A DNA stretch of 64,000 bases from Streptomonospora alba (lineage in GTDB: Bacteria; Actinomycetota; Actinomycetes; Streptosporangiales; Streptosporangiaceae), in assembly GCF_000826685.1 (NCBI RefSeq), contig NZ_JROO01000004.1:122654-186653 (forward strand), written 5' to 3'. Positions 35,668-45,704 of this stretch are shown in pieces. The position numbers and the translations under genes are program-made. Numbering within the stretch: the first letter of the stretch is position 1; every line of letters starts with the position of its first letter. Under the pieces are notes generated by a model that worked only from the letters and a program-made list of their open reading frames with translations, was not told the origin of the DNA and did not search any database.

Positions 35668-36866
35668 TTGGCGCTCCCTTCCCAGTTGGTGTTCTCCCAC
35701 AGCACGGTTCCGCCCATGCCCATGCCCACGCACATCGTCGTCAGGCCGTAGCGGACATCGGGGCGCTCGGCGAACAGGCGCGCGAGCTGCATCATCAGCC
35801 GCACGCCCGAGGAGGCCAGCGGGTGGCCCAGAGCGATCGCGCCGCCCCAGGGGTTGACGCGGGCGTCGTCGTCGGCGACGCCGAAGTGCTCCAGGAACGC
35901 CAGGACCTGCACGGCGAAAGCCTCGTTGATCTCCACGAGGCCGATGTCGTCCATGGTCATCCGCTGGCGTTCGAGCAGCCGCTCGGTCGCCGGGACCGGG
36001 CCCTCGCCCATGACCTCGGGGTCCACGCCGGCGAAGGAGAAGTCCACCAGGCGCATCCGAGCGTCCAGGCCCAGGTCGGCGGCGACGTCCTCGGCGGCGA
36101 TGATCGCGCCGGTCGCGCCGTCGTTGAGGCCGGCGGAGTTGCCCGGGGTCACGTTGCCGTGCGCGCGGAACGGCGTCTTCAGCCCGGCCAGGCCCTCCAG
36201 GGTCGTCTCGGGCCGCGGCGGCTCGTCGGCGCTGGCCAGGCCGTATCCCTGCTCGGCCGAGCGCACCAGCATCTCGACCAGGTCCGGCTGCAGCTTGCCG
36301 TCGGCGTAGGCTTTGGCGACCTTCTCCTGGCTGCGCAGCGCGTAGGCGTCGGCGCGCTCCTTGGTGATGGAGGGGTAGCGGTCGTGCAGGTTCTCCGCCG
36401 TGTTGCCCATGACCAGCGCCGAGGGGTCGACGAGCTTCTCGGAGAGGAAGCGCGGGTTGGGGTCGACGCCCTCGCCCATCGGGTGGCGGCCCATGTGCTC
36501 GACGCCGCCGGCGATGGCGACGTCGTAGGCGCCGAACGAGATGCCCGCGCCGCTGGTGGTGACGGCCGTCATGGCGCCGGCGCACATGCGGTCGATGGCA
36601 TAGCCGGGCACGCTGCGGGGCAGGCCCGCCAGCAGGGCCGCGCTGCGGCCGATGGTCAGGCCCTGGTCGCCTGTCTGGGTGGTGGCGGCGACGGCCACCT
36701 CGTCGACGCGCTCCGGCGGCAGGCCGGGGTTGCGGCGCAGTAGCTCGCGGATTACGCGCACGACGAGGTCGTCGGCGCGTGTCTCGGCGTAGAGGCCCTT
36801 GCCGGCCTTGCCGAACGGAGTCCTGACCCCGTCGACAAATACGACATCACGGGCAGTTCGCGGCAC
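35664..36866 (-). CDS. fadA: Acetyl-CoA acyltransferase (3-ketoacyl-CoA thiolase)
   Basis: 400 residues from GTG 36866 with AGGAGG upstream. Thiolase active-site residues: nucleophilic Cys in IDRMCAGAMTAV, NEAFAVQ, the His in GHPLASSGVR and the second Cys in TTMCVGMGMGGT. It cleaves 3-ketoacyl-CoA to acetyl-CoA and a shortened acyl-CoA, the last beta-oxidation step. First gene of the fadA-fadB operon, with a four-base overlap to fadB. The promoter region contains GGTAA/TTACC elements around 36908-36928 that may bind a fatty-acid-responsive repressor (inference). Confidence 0.96.
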   Translation of the reverse strand: MPRTARDVVFVDGVRTPFGKAGKGLYAETRADDLVVRVIRELLRRNPGLPPERVDEVAVAATTQTGDQGLTIGRSAALLAGLPRSVPGYAIDRMCAGAMTAVTTSGAGISFGAYDVAIAGGVEHMGRHPMGEGVDPNPRFLSEKLVDPSALVMGNTAENLHDRYPSITKERADAYALRSQEKVAKAYADGKLQPDLVEMLVRSAEQGYGLASADEPPRPETTLEGLAGLKTPFRAHGNVTPGNSAGLNDGATGAIIAAEDVAADLGLDARMRLVDFSFAGVDPEVMGEGPVPATERLLERQRMTMDDIGLVEINEAFAVQVLAFLEHFGVADDDARVNPWGGAIALGHPLASSGVRLMMQLARLFAERPDVRYGLTTMCVGMGMGGTVLWENTNWEGSAK

Positions 36867-36914
36867 GATTTGCCCTCCTGGTTCCAACGGACGATGACCG
36901 GATACGAGGTAATG

Positions 36915-36928
36915 CTACTCGCCGGTAA
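36915..36928. promoter_or_regulatory. Candidate operator upstream of fadA
   Basis: CTACTCGCCGGTAA, read TTACCGGCGAGTAG toward fadA, is an imperfect dyad 49 bases before the fadA start. A TAGCAT hexamer on the fadA strand overlaps its end (36912-36917) and could be the -10. The resemblance to TTAC-N-GTAA operators of beta-oxidation repressors is from memory. Confidence 0.35.
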
Positions 36929-37163
36929 CTAGTGCCGCGAGCACGTCCGCCCACGCGTATCCACACGCCCGGGCCGAGGCGGGTGGGCTGCGGCGACGGG
37001 CCGCGTGTGCGTGAAGCGCCGTGGGGGCGCCCGCCGCCTGCCTCTTCTCTGCCGCCGGACGCGCGCTGCACCCTCCTACGGTCCCTTGCCCGGGGGGCGT
37101 GCGCTCGCCGTCGGGCGAGTGCGGCGATTCCTCCGTCGCGGGCCTCGGGGCTGCCCGAAGGGC

Positions 37164-38105
37164 TTAGAACAGCGCCGCGGCGTCGCGGTGGCGGCCCTGG
37201 GCGCTCAGTGCGCCGGCCAGGTCCCGGCGCAGGCGCAGGGTGAGCATGCGGATGTCGGGGTCGCCGGACGCGGAGAGCCCGTTGAGGTAGGCGTCGCGCA
37301 GCGTATCGGCCGCGTCCTCCAGGCGGCCCGCCTCGGTGTAGGCCCGGCCCAGCCGGTGCTGGACCAGCAGGGTGTCCAAGTGGCGGGTGCCCAGTCGGCG
37401 GCGCCGCTGGGCGAGGACCATGCGCAACTGCTGGACGGCCTCGTCGTCGCGACCCACGGCCGCGAAGGCCAGGCTGAGGCCCAGGCGCAGATCCTCGCGC
37501 CCCTCGGGTACGCCCGCGTCCTCGACCGCCTTCTCGTAGTGGGCGATCGCCGCGTCGTAGCGTCCGCTCTTGCGGTAGTTGATGGCCAGCCGGCTGCGCG
37601 CGGTGACGGTGTCGGCCGCCACCGGTCCCAGTTGCTCGTCGCGGCGCTTGAGCAGCGCCTCCCACTGCTCGGCGGCGTCGGCGTGGCGTCCCGAGTCCTC
37701 GTAGCACCAGGCCAGGTTCTCGCGGATGACGTCGGTCTGCTGGTGTGCCTCGCCGTAGGTGTTCACGGCGTCGTTCAGGGCCTGCTCGAACTGGGCGACG
37801 GCGGCCCCGCGGCGGCCGATCTGGGCGTACTTGCTCGCCAGGTTGTTGCGGGTGGCGATGGTACGGGGGCTGTCCGAGCCCAGCGACGCGACGTGGCGCT
37901 CCAGGACCTGCTCCAGTGCCGCGGCGCGCATGGCCGGGGTCCGCCCGTGCTCGCCGTCGGAGGAGCGGGTGGCGATTCCGGGCTCAGCAGGGGAGAAGCC
38001 GGCTTTGTGCAGCAGTGAGCGCCAGAACGCCACAAGCCTCACCCCCCAATCGGACACACCGGTCGCACTCAACGGGACCTCGCCACTTCGCATCAAGAAC
38101 AGCAC
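37164..38105 (-). CDS. Tetratricopeptide-repeat protein
   Basis: 313 residues from GTG 38105. A TATGTT box about ten bases upstream with no ribosome site suggests a leaderless start. From about residue 60 onward at least five TPR-like helix pairs repeat: TIATRNNLASKYAQIGRRGAA, DVIRENLAWCYEDSGRHADA, ARSRLAINYRKSGRYDAA, LGLSLAFAAVGRDDEA and VQHRLGRAYTEAGRLEDA. This is the kinesin-light-chain-like TPR pattern used in protein-protein contacts. No enzyme domain or signal peptide is seen. The partner is unknown. The preceding region to fadA (about 300 bases) holds no gene. Confidence 0.85.
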   Translation of the reverse strand: MLFLMRSGEVPLSATGVSDWGVRLVAFWRSLLHKAGFSPAEPGIATRSSDGEHGRTPAMRAAALEQVLERHVASLGSDSPRTIATRNNLASKYAQIGRRGAAVAQFEQALNDAVNTYGEAHQQTDVIRENLAWCYEDSGRHADAAEQWEALLKRRDEQLGPVAADTVTARSRLAINYRKSGRYDAAIAHYEKAVEDAGVPEGREDLRLGLSLAFAAVGRDDEAVQQLRMVLAQRRRRLGTRHLDTLLVQHRLGRAYTEAGRLEDAADTLRDAYLNGLSASGDPDIRMLTLRLRRDLAGALSAQGRHRDAAALF

Positions 38106-38273
38106 GATTCCATAACATAATCCGCCCCGGGGTGGGTGCGGGATAAAGGCGCCGTGCCGCGTGGCGTGATACGCACCACTTTCTACTCTAATCGGGCAAA
38201 AATGGGGGCAATCGCCCCGGCGGCAGGGGAGAGCGCGGCTGCGCGTGCCCGGGCACGCGCAGCCGCGGAAGCC

Positions 38274-39560
38274 TCAAGCGTCCGCGGCCGCCCTGCGCAG
38301 CGCCTCGGCCAGCCGCTCGGCGGTCAGCTCCACCTGCCAGGCGCGGGCGTGGTGCTCGCGCAGCTGATCGGCCACGGCGGAGGCATCGGCGCGCTCCGGC
38401 GGGGACCACGCCAGCCGCCGGACCGTGTCGGGCTGCAGCAGGTTCTCCGCGGGCATCACGATCCGCTCGGCGACGGCCGAGAGCTCCGCCCGCACGGCAT
38501 CCAGCCGCTTGGCGGCCACGGGGTCGCGGTCGGCCCAGCGGTTGGTGGCCGGCGGGCCGTCGCCCGGGGCGCTGGGCTGCGGCAGCTCGGCCTGGGGCAT
38601 GCCGCGTACGCGGTTGACGGCCTTGAGCCAGTTGGGCACGTAGCGGCGCGCCAGCCGAACGCTGAAGGGCTTGATGGCGGTGAGCTCGGGCGCGGTGGCG
38701 GGCATCGCCGTGGCGGCCTCGACGATGGCCGAATCCGGCAGCACCCGGCCCGGCGAGATGTCGCGCTCGCGTGCGATGCGGTCGCGCTCGAGCCACAGCT
38801 CGCGGACCACACCCAGCCCTCGCTGATTGCGCACCCGGTGGATCCCCGAGGTGCGGCGCCACGGGTCGGGGCGCGGCTCCTTGGGCGGCGCCTGCAGCAC
38901 CCAGGCGAACTCCTCGCGCGCCCACTCCAGCTTGCCGGCCTCCTCCAGCTCGGCGCGCAGCGCGTCGCGCAGGTCGACCAGGACCTCCACGTCCAGCGCC
39001 GCGTAGGTCAGCCAGTCCTCGGGCAGCGGGCGCACCGACCAGTCCACCGCCGAATGCTCCTTGGCCAGGCGCAGCCCCAGCACCCCCTCGACCATCGACC
39101 CCAGGCCCACGCGCTGGTAGCCCAGCAGCCTCCCGGCCAGCTCGGTGTCGAACAGCTCGGTGGGCACCAGCCCGATCTCCGTGAGGCAGGGCAGGTCCTG
39201 GTGGGCGGCGTGCAGCACCATCTCGGCCCCGGCAAGCGCCGTTCCCAGGCCCGACAGGTCCGGGCAGGCGATCGGGTCGATCAGCGCCGAGCCCGCCCCG
39301 GTACGGCGCAGCTGGACCAGATAGGCGCGCTGCCCGTAGCGGTAGCCCGACGCCCGTTCGGCGTCGACCGCGACCGGCCCCGTGCCGGCGGCGAAGGCGT
39401 CGACGACCCGGTCCAGGTGCGCGGAGTCGGCCACGACCGGCGGCAGCCCCTCGCGCGGCTCGCGCAGCAACGGCGCCTCGGGTTCGGCCTCGCCGTGCGC
39501 ATCACCCTGCCCGTTGTCGGGATCCGGGGGCCCTGTCTTCGAGTTCAGCACGTTCGCCAC
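38274..39560 (-). CDS. rnd: Ribonuclease D (DEDDy 3'-5' exoribonuclease with HRDC domain)
   Basis: 428 residues. DEDD motifs: VAVDAERASGYRYGQRAY (first Asp-Glu), HAAHQDLPCL (second Asp), and YAALDVEVLVDL (Tyr-x3-Asp, the DEDDy variant). HRDC domain with ERDRIARERDISPGRVLPDSAIVEAA follows, and a C-terminal HRDC-like region with NLLQPDTVRRLAW. It trims 3' ends of stable RNAs in the cytosol. It lies next to DUF3000 and hemE, a neighbourhood widely conserved in actinobacteria. Acidic N-terminal extension of about 35 residues. Confidence 0.94.
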   Translation of the reverse strand: MANVLNSKTGPPDPDNGQGDAHGEAEPEAPLLREPREGLPPVVADSAHLDRVVDAFAAGTGPVAVDAERASGYRYGQRAYLVQLRRTGAGSALIDPIACPDLSGLGTALAGAEMVLHAAHQDLPCLTEIGLVPTELFDTELAGRLLGYQRVGLGSMVEGVLGLRLAKEHSAVDWSVRPLPEDWLTYAALDVEVLVDLRDALRAELEEAGKLEWAREEFAWVLQAPPKEPRPDPWRRTSGIHRVRNQRGLGVVRELWLERDRIARERDISPGRVLPDSAIVEAATAMPATAPELTAIKPFSVRLARRYVPNWLKAVNRVRGMPQAELPQPSAPGDGPPATNRWADRDPVAAKRLDAVRAELSAVAERIVMPAENLLQPDTVRRLAWSPPERADASAVADQLREHHARAWQVELTAERLAEALRRAAADA

Positions 39561-39724
39561 CCCTCCACGGTATGTGCTCGTCGCGTCGCGGGCGCGCGCG
39601 GAGAGGCCTCAGAAGGGCGCGGGAACGGCCCGGCGCCCGGTTCCGCGGGAGCCGGAGCGGCCGTGGGGCACTGCCGGCGCCCCCGTGCGGAGGGCGTTCC
39701 CGCCGTGTCACCGTGCCGGGGAGC

Positions 39725-40306
39725 TCACCCCTCCGCGCGTCCGCGCCGCTGCGTGATATCGGCGACGTCCACGGGCGGCAGCCCCGCCGCGGCCGACAAC
39801 AGGTCCAGCCACACCTGCATGTCGCCCGACAGCTCCTCGCTCTCGGGCGACCACGAGGCGCGCAGCTCCACTTCGGTGGTCACCGGCTGGTCGGCCTTGC
39901 CGGCGAAGCCCTCGGTCGTGGCGCGCGTGACCGTTCCGCTCAGACCCGGATGCGGGGTCTGCCGCGCCTGGAGGGCCTCGGTCAGCCAGCTCCAGGCCAC
40001 CTGGCCCAGCAGCGGATCGGATGCGATTTCGGTCTCCAGGTCGGCGGTGACCCAGACCACGACACGGAACGGGCCGGGCCAGTCGCGCGTGCCGTCGGGA
40101 TCGTAGAGGACGATCAGCCGGCCGAAGGCGGCGTCCTCGCCGTCGGGGCGAACCGTGGCCGACATGGCCACGGCATGCGGGGCGAGGCGCTTGGGGGCGG
40201 GGATGTCCTCGACCGCGATCTCCGATCGGACCGCGGGTGCGCGCAGACTCTCGACCGCTCGTCGGAACGCGGGTGGCGCGTCATCGACCCTACCGAGAGG
40301 GGGCAT
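39725..40306 (-). CDS. DUF3000 family protein
   Basis: 193 residues. Recognised as the actinobacterial DUF3000 family by PPAFRRAVESLRAP, RSEIAVEDIPAPKRLAPHAVAMSATV and the closing MQVWLDLLSAAAGLPPVDVADI. No signal peptide, membrane helix or catalytic motif is visible. The gene sits between rnd and hemE, divergent from hemE, an arrangement common across the phylum, which hints at a link to haem synthesis or RNA turnover without proving it. A TAGATT box on its strand lies about 20 bases before the start. Confidence 0.85.
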   Translation of the reverse strand: MPPLGRVDDAPPAFRRAVESLRAPAVRSEIAVEDIPAPKRLAPHAVAMSATVRPDGEDAAFGRLIVLYDPDGTRDWPGPFRVVVWVTADLETEIASDPLLGQVAWSWLTEALQARQTPHPGLSGTVTRATTEGFAGKADQPVTTEVELRASWSPESEELSGDMQVWLDLLSAAAGLPPVDVADITQRRGRAEG

Positions 40307-40760
40307 GATGGAAACGACAGCCTTAATCTAGTTTGCGGGGCACTGGCAGCACCGACGAGACCGCGACCGCGCGCCCGGAGGGTCGGACACACGTCCGCTG
40401 CCCGCCGCCGAAGCGGAGCGCATCGGCGGTTGCGGTGCGTGACGGCGAGTACGCCATGACGGTTGCACGGCCCCCCGGTCATCACGCGGAGTTTTTCCGG
40501 CGTGTCGGCCATTTGTAACGATCTTGGGATCGGCGGGGACGCGGCGCTTGAGGGAGCCTCGCACCGCCCGACGGAGGATTCCCGCGCGACCGAGCCCGCC
40601 TACCGGCGGAAGCCGCACGCCGACTCTCCTTCCACCCACCTTTTTACCCGCCGTGTCGGAGTGGGGCACCCGCCGTCGCCGCCGGTGCGGCCGCGGCCGG
40701 ATCGGGCCGCGGCGGTCCGTCGCGGACACGGGAGTCCCGCACACGTGGCACGATCGAGGT
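40307..40760. other. Divergent promoter region between DUF3000 and hemE
   Basis: 454 bases with no supported gene. The DUF3000 end holds the AT-rich CCTTAATCTAGTTTG stretch (40321-40335). The rest is GC-rich with a pyrimidine tract CCACCTTTTTACCC near 40640-40650. No long repeat or riboswitch-like fold was recognised by eye. Confidence 0.5.
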
Positions 40761-41792
40761 GTGACGCTGCACGACTCTCCATTCATCCGCGCCTGCCGAC
40801 GCCTGCCGGTGCCGCACACACCGGTGTGGTTCATGCGCCAGGCCGGGCGCTCACTGCCCGAATACCGCAGGGTGCGCGCCGACGTTCCCATGCTGGAGGC
40901 CTGCGCGCGGCCCGACATGATCGTCGAGATCACCATGCAGCCGGTGCGCCGCTACGACGTCGACGCCGCCATCTACTTCAGCGACATCGTGGTGCCGCTC
41001 AAGGCCATCGGCATCGACCTGGACATCCGGCCCGGGGTGGGGCCCGTGGTGGCCGACCCGATCCGCGACGCCGAAGGCGTCAAGCGCCTGCGCGCGCTCG
41101 AACCCGACGACGTCCCCTACGTCACCGAGGCGGTGGGCACGCTGGTCGGCGAACTCGGCGAGCGGCCGCTGATCGGCTTCGCGGGCGGCCCCTTCACCCT
41201 GGCCTCCTACCTGATCGAAGGCGGGCCCTCCAAGAACCACGAGCACACCAAGGCGCTGATGTACGGCGCGCCCGACCTGTGGGCCGACCTGATGCAGCGG
41301 CTGTCCGCCATCACCGTGGAGTTCCTGCGGGTCCAGGCGGCTGCCGGCGCCGGCGCCGTCCAGCTGTTCGACTCGTGGGTGGGCGCGCTCAGCGCCGACG
41401 ACTACCGCGAGTCCGTCCTGCCGTATACCTCCTGGATCTTCGAACGCCTCGCCGAGCTGGACGTGCCCCGAATCCACTTCGGTGTGGGCACGGGCGAACT
41501 GCTCAGCCTGCTCAGCGAGGCCGGTGCCGATGTGGTGGGCGTGGACTGGCGGGTACCGCTGGACAAGGCCGCCCAGCGGGTGCAGCCCGGCACGGCGCTG
41601 CAGGGCAACCTCGACCCCGCGACGCTGTTCGCGCCCTGGGACGCGGTCGCGCGCCGGGCCTCCGACGTCGTCGCCGCCGGGGCCGCAGCCGAGGGCCACG
41701 TGTTCAACCTGGGCCACGGCGTACTGCCCGACACCGACCCCGACGTACTCGCCCGCCTCACCGAGTACGTCCACACCGAGACGGCCCGCTAA
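40761..41792 (+). CDS. hemE: Uroporphyrinogen decarboxylase
   Basis: 343 residues from GTG 40761. The frame is open for 79 codons more upstream but those are promoter sequence. Family signatures: PVWFMRQAGRSLPEYR near residue 20, AIYFSDIVVPLKAIGIDL with the substrate-binding Asp, GFAGGPFTLASYLIEG, and FNLGHGVLPDTDPD at the end. It decarboxylates uroporphyrinogen III to coproporphyrinogen III, feeding CgoX and ChdC encoded at 43480-45683. No ribosome site is evident, so the message may be leaderless. Confidence 0.96.
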   Translation: MTLHDSPFIRACRRLPVPHTPVWFMRQAGRSLPEYRRVRADVPMLEACARPDMIVEITMQPVRRYDVDAAIYFSDIVVPLKAIGIDLDIRPGVGPVVADPIRDAEGVKRLRALEPDDVPYVTEAVGTLVGELGERPLIGFAGGPFTLASYLIEGGPSKNHEHTKALMYGAPDLWADLMQRLSAITVEFLRVQAAAGAGAVQLFDSWVGALSADDYRESVLPYTSWIFERLAELDVPRIHFGVGTGELLSLLSEAGADVVGVDWRVPLDKAAQRVQPGTALQGNLDPATLFAPWDAVARRASDVVAAGAAAEGHVFNLGHGVLPDTDPDVLARLTEYVHTETAR

Positions 41793-42200
41793 CACCGCCC
41801 TCGCCGCCCCGCGCACCGGATGGCGCATGCGCACGCTGTGGCGGCGGGGATCGGGAATGCGCGTCCGTGTGCTGAGTGTGCGCGGGTGGGCCGCGGCAAG
41901 GGGGCGCAGCCCGCTCAGCGAGCGCGCCGGCTCGCCGCCGAGAGCACGCCGCACCTGGAGAACAGGAGTCCGGGCGCGGCACCGGCCCCACGTGAGCGGC
42001 GGTGCACTGTGCCGGGAACGGGTGTCCCACCGCTCGGCGGCAAGCGGGCACACGCACTTCGCGCTCGCAGCCCCGTTGCCGCAGCCTTCGGGGCGGCCCG
42101 CCCCGGCGGTTCCCGGAGGTTCCTCGTGCACCGGGTGCTCCGCTGCGCCGGAGCACCCGGCCGGAACTCTGCACGGGGCCGGTCGGGCCGGGCACCCGCC
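41793..42200. other. Convergent intergenic region after hemE
   Basis: 408 bases without a supported gene between the convergent hemE and DUF4349 genes. A compact dyad around 42089-42105 (CGGGGC facing GCCCCG) could terminate either gene. Nothing else recognised. Confidence 0.45.
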
Positions 42201-43310
42201 TCAGCCGCGGTCCCCGCCGGGGCCGCCTCCGCCGTCGGCGTCGCCGCTCGGGCCCTCACCGGTACCCGCTTGCGAGACGCCCTCCGCAGCGGAGTGCTCA
42301 CCCGAGGACTCGGCACGCTCGCCGTCCTCACCGCCGGTCTGCTGCGCGGCGCCGTCTCCGGCCGGGGCCGGCTCCGCGGTCCGGCTCCGGGCCGCACGGC
42401 GGCGGCGCCAGGGGAGCCAGACCGCGGCGGCGAGCGCGGCGGCCGGGACCGCGAACGGCAGCACCCAGCCCGCCGCGACCGAAACCGCCTGGGCCACCCC
42501 GACCAGGGCCCGCCAACCGCGCTGCAGGCCGCCGAGGAAGCCGATCGAGTCGTCCGCAGGCTCCTCCACGTAGGTCTCCGGCGGGTCCAGTTCCAGCCGA
42601 ACGGTGCCGTAGGACGTCTGCTGGGCTAGGGTCTCCTGGCGGGCCTGCAGCGCCTCCAGATCCTGCTGGCGCGTGCTGATCTGCTCCTCCACGGCCAGGA
42701 CGTCCTCGACGGACTCCGCCTCGTCGAGCAGTTCGCGCAGCCGCTCCAGCGACGCCTCGGCCGACTCGACCCTGCTGTCGACGTCGGCGACCTCCTCGGT
42801 CACGTCCGAGACCCGGCGGTCGAGGTTGGCGCGCGAGCCCAGCGCCGACAGCTCGTCCAAGGCGCCGTCATAGCGCTCCTGGGGCACGTGCAGCGTCAGC
42901 GACGCGTGCGGCGGACTGCCCTGGGCGGTGCTCACGTTCTCCTTGACGACGTAGCCCCCGGCCGATTCCGCGACGCCGACGGCCTCCTCGGCCGCATCGG
43001 GCACGTCGTCGACCTCCACGGCGAGGTCCGCGGTGTGCACCAGATCGCGCTCGGCGACGGGGACGTCGGCGGCCGCGTTGGAACCGGAGTCTTCGCCCGG
43101 GGCGGCGTCTTGGGCCTCGCCCCCCGGCTCCGCCCGTGCGGCTTCGCCGCTGTCGGAACCGGCGGGTCCCTCCAGCGACGCGCCGCCGGACGCTCCGTCC
43201 GCGGCGCATCCGGTCAGGGCGGCGATCAGGGCCAGCGGCGCGACGACTGCGGCGGCGCGGCGCCGCCGACTGCGGCCAAGCGGGGGAACGTCGGCATGCG
43301 TGGTGAACAT
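42201..43310 (-). CDS. DUF4349-family lipoprotein with membrane anchor
   Basis: About 369 residues from ATG 43310. An upstream GTG at 43370 is possible but would spoil the signal peptide. Signal ends LIAALTGC, a lipobox. After an acidic linker, the DUF4349 region starts (DLVHTADLAVEVDDVPDAAEEAVGVAESAGGYVVKEN), followed by a long coiled coil (VTEEVADVDSRVESAEASLERLRELLDEAESVEDVLAVEEQIS) and YGTVRLELDPP. A C-terminal membrane helix (VLPFAVPAAALAAAVWLPW) and an acidic tail end the protein. A surface-located helical protein of unknown function, divergent from cgoX. Confidence 0.86.
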   Translation of the reverse strand: MFTTHADVPPLGRSRRRRAAAVVAPLALIAALTGCAADGASGGASLEGPAGSDSGEAARAEPGGEAQDAAPGEDSGSNAAADVPVAERDLVHTADLAVEVDDVPDAAEEAVGVAESAGGYVVKENVSTAQGSPPHASLTLHVPQERYDGALDELSALGSRANLDRRVSDVTEEVADVDSRVESAEASLERLRELLDEAESVEDVLAVEEQISTRQQDLEALQARQETLAQQTSYGTVRLELDPPETYVEEPADDSIGFLGGLQRGWRALVGVAQAVSVAAGWVLPFAVPAAALAAAVWLPWRRRRAARSRTAEPAPAGDGAAQQTGGEDGERAESSGEHSAAEGVSQAGTGEGPSGDADGGGGPGGDRG

Positions 43311-43479
43311 GACCCTTGGACGTGGGCCGGTGCGTCCGGCGTTTCGGCGCGCGGATTGCGGCTTGGTCACGGGCCGCGCGCCCGTCCCGCCCGCCTCGGC
43401 GGTCCGCGGCGCCCGCGACGACGCGGATCACACCGCTACCCCGCGCACAGCGCTCCCGTGGATCTGGAAAGCTGGGAGC

Positions 43480-44976
43480 ATGCAGCCGAAACCGCATGTC
43501 GTGGTGGTGGGGGCCGGTATCTCCGGGCTCACGGCCGCCTACCGCCTGGGCCGGGCGGGAGCCGAGGTCACCGTGCTTGAGGCGGCGCCGCGAGTGGGCG
43601 GCAAGCTGCACGCCTCGCCGGTCGCCGGTGTCCCGGTCGACGCCGGCGCGGAGTCGGTGCTCGCGCGCAGGCCCGAGGCACTGGACCTCATCGACGAACT
43701 CGGGCTCTCCGAGCGCGTCGAGCACCCCGCGCCGCTGCCCGCGAGCATCTACAGCCGCGGCCGGCTGCGTGCCTTCCCCAAGGGCCAGGTGATGGGCGTG
43801 CCCGGCGATCTGTCCGCGCTCGCGCGCAGCCGGGTGCTCTCCCCTCCGGGCGTGCTGCGCGCCGGCCTGGACCGCGTCCTTCCGCGCACCGCCATGGAGG
43901 GCGACCCGTCCGTGGCCGGCTACATCGGCGCCCGCATGGGCCGCGAGGTCGTCGAGCGCCTCGTCGAGCCGATGCTGGGGGGCGTCTACGCCGGGCGCGC
44001 CGATCGGCTTTCGCTGGACTCCACACTTCCCCAGCTCGCGCCGCAGGCGCGCGAAGAGCGCTCCCTGATGCACGCCGTGGGCCGCGCGGGCGAGGCGCAG
44101 CGGGCGCGGTCCCGACCCGGCGCCCCGGCCTTCGCCACGCTGCGCGGCGGCGTCGCGACCCTCGCCCGGGCCCTGGCCGACAGCGGCGCCGCACGTGTCG
44201 AGACCTCGGCGACCGTGCGCCGGCTGGAGCGCACCCCCTCCGGGGGGTGGTCGCTCGGCGTCGGCGCGGCGGCGCCCGACGCGCCCTCCTCGCCCCCGCG
44301 CGAGATCACCGCGGACGCGGTCGTGCTCGCCTGCCCGGCGCCGGCGGCCGCCAAGCTGCTGCGGCCCCTCGCCCCGGCCGCCGCGACCGAGTTGGCCGCC
44401 ATCGAGTACGCGAGCATGGTCGTGGTGACCTTCGCCTACCCCCGCTCCGCCTTCACCCGCCGCCCTCCGGGCAGCGGGTTCCTGGTCTCCGCCCGCGAGC
44501 GCCTGACCATCAAGGCCGCCACCTTCAGCAGCCTGAAGTGGCCGTGGCTGGCCGAGGAGCTCCAGGCGGCGGGCCGGGATCCGCAGACGGCACTCGTGCG
44601 CTGCTCCATCGGACGCGCGGGGGAGGAGGCCAAGCTGCAGCGCGACGACGGTGACCTCGCCGCCGCGGCCGCCGCCGACCTCGCCGCCGTCTGCGGCATC
44701 ACCGGCGACCCCGCCGAGCAGCGGGTCACCCGCTGGGGCGGCGGGCTCCCGCAGTACGACACCGGCCACGGCGCCCGCGTCGAGCGCATCCGCGCCGAGG
44801 TGGCCGGTCTGGGCGGCCTCGCCGTGTGCGGCGCCGCCTACGACGGGGTCGGCATCCCCGCCTGCATCGCCGGCGCTACCCGCGCCGCCGAGGACATCCG
44901 CGCGTCTGCGGCCGGCGCCGCCGGCGGGCGGGCGCACACGCCAACCAGTGACGATCAGACAAGGAGCCATCCGTGA
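43480..44976 (+). CDS. hemG: Coproporphyrinogen III oxidase, HemG/HemY/CgoX type
   Basis: 498 residues from ATG 43480. FAD motif [21 protein letters not shown] at residues 7-27, then [33 protein letters not shown] and the final [23 protein letters not shown] are characteristic of HemY-type oxidases. In actinobacteria this enzyme oxidises coproporphyrinogen III to coproporphyrin III rather than protoporphyrinogen. It is directly coupled to ChdC (four-base overlap), which supports the coproporphyrin-dependent route. The ferrochelatase gene is not in this window. Confidence 0.94.
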   Translation: MQPKPHVVVVGAGISGLTAAYRLGRAGAEVTVLEAAPRVGGKLHASPVAGVPVDAGAESVLARRPEALDLIDELGLSERVEHPAPLPASIYSRGRLRAFPKGQVMGVPGDLSALARSRVLSPPGVLRAGLDRVLPRTAMEGDPSVAGYIGARMGREVVERLVEPMLGGVYAGRADRLSLDSTLPQLAPQAREERSLMHAVGRAGEAQRARSRPGAPAFATLRGGVATLARALADSGAARVETSATVRRLERTPSGGWSLGVGAAAPDAPSSPPREITADAVVLACPAPAAAKLLRPLAPAAATELAAIEYASMVVVTFAYPRSAFTRRPPGSGFLVSARERLTIKAATFSSLKWPWLAEELQAAGRDPQTALVRCSIGRAGEEAKLQRDDGDLAAAAAADLAAVCGITGDPAEQRVTRWGGGLPQYDTGHGARVERIRAEVAGLGGLAVCGAAYDGVGIPACIAGATRAAEDIRASAAGAAGGRAHTPTSDDQTRSHP

Positions 44977-45683
44977 CCACGGGGCACGACAGCCAGGGCG
45001 CGGACGACGCGCAGGACCTGAACCAGCTCATCCGCTACACCATGTGGTCGGTGTTCAAGGCCGGGGACCTCTCCGGCACCGACCGCGCCGCCGCCGGCGA
45101 GGAGCTGGGCGCGCTGTTCGACGGCGCGGCCGGCAAGGGCGTGACCACGCGCGGGTGCTACGACGTGCAGGGGTTCCGCGCCGACGCCGACATGATGTTC
45201 TGGTGGATCGGTGAGAGTTCCGAGGCGGTGCAGGAGATGTACGCCTCGTTCCGCCGCACGCGGCTGGGCCGGGTGAGCACACCGGTGTGGTCGGTGGTGG
45301 GCCTGCACCGCCCGGCCGAGTTCAACCGCGGCCACGTCCCGGCTTTCCTGGCCGGCGAGGAGCCGGGCGAGCACCTGTGCATCTACCCGTTCGTACGCTC
45401 CTACGAGTGGTATCTGCTGCCCGACGAGGAGCGCCGCGCCATGCTGGCCGAGCACGGCAAGATGGCCGCGCCCTACCCCGACGTCCGCGCGAACACCGTC
45501 TCCACCTTCGGGCTGAGCGACTACGAGTGGATGCTGGCCTTCGAGGCCGGCGAACTGCACCGCATCGTCGACCTGATGCGCCGCCTGCGCGCAGCCGAGG
45601 CGCGCCGCCACACCCGTGTGGAGATCCCCTTCTACACCGGCCGCCGCAAGAGCCCGGCCGAGCTGGTGGAGGCGCTGGCCTGA
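44973..45683 (+). CDS. chdC: Coproheme decarboxylase ChdC (HemQ)
   Basis: 236 residues starting at GTG 44973 inside the cgoX stop (GTGA overlap). Chlorite-dismutase-like fold: [68 protein letters not shown] with the conserved Tyr and the proximal His region, and [30 protein letters not shown]. ChdC removes two carboxyl groups from iron coproporphyrin to give haem b, the last step of the actinobacterial pathway. Complete, in an operon with cgoX. Confidence 0.96.
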   Translation: MTTGHDSQGADDAQDLNQLIRYTMWSVFKAGDLSGTDRAAAGEELGALFDGAAGKGVTTRGCYDVQGFRADADMMFWWIGESSEAVQEMYASFRRTRLGRVSTPVWSVVGLHRPAEFNRGHVPAFLAGEEPGEHLCIYPFVRSYEWYLLPDEERRAMLAEHGKMAAPYPDVRANTVSTFGLSDYEWMLAFEAGELHRIVDLMRRLRAAEARRHTRVEIPFYTGRRKSPAELVEALA

Positions 45684-45704
45684 GCCCGGCGGGGCCGGTC
45701 GCGC

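Noticed and set aside
33538..36585. A fused 1015-codon frame joining a thiolase-antiframe stretch to FadB
   Set aside because: The first 306 codons are an out-of-frame reading of fadA. The real start is the GTG overlapping the fadA stop.
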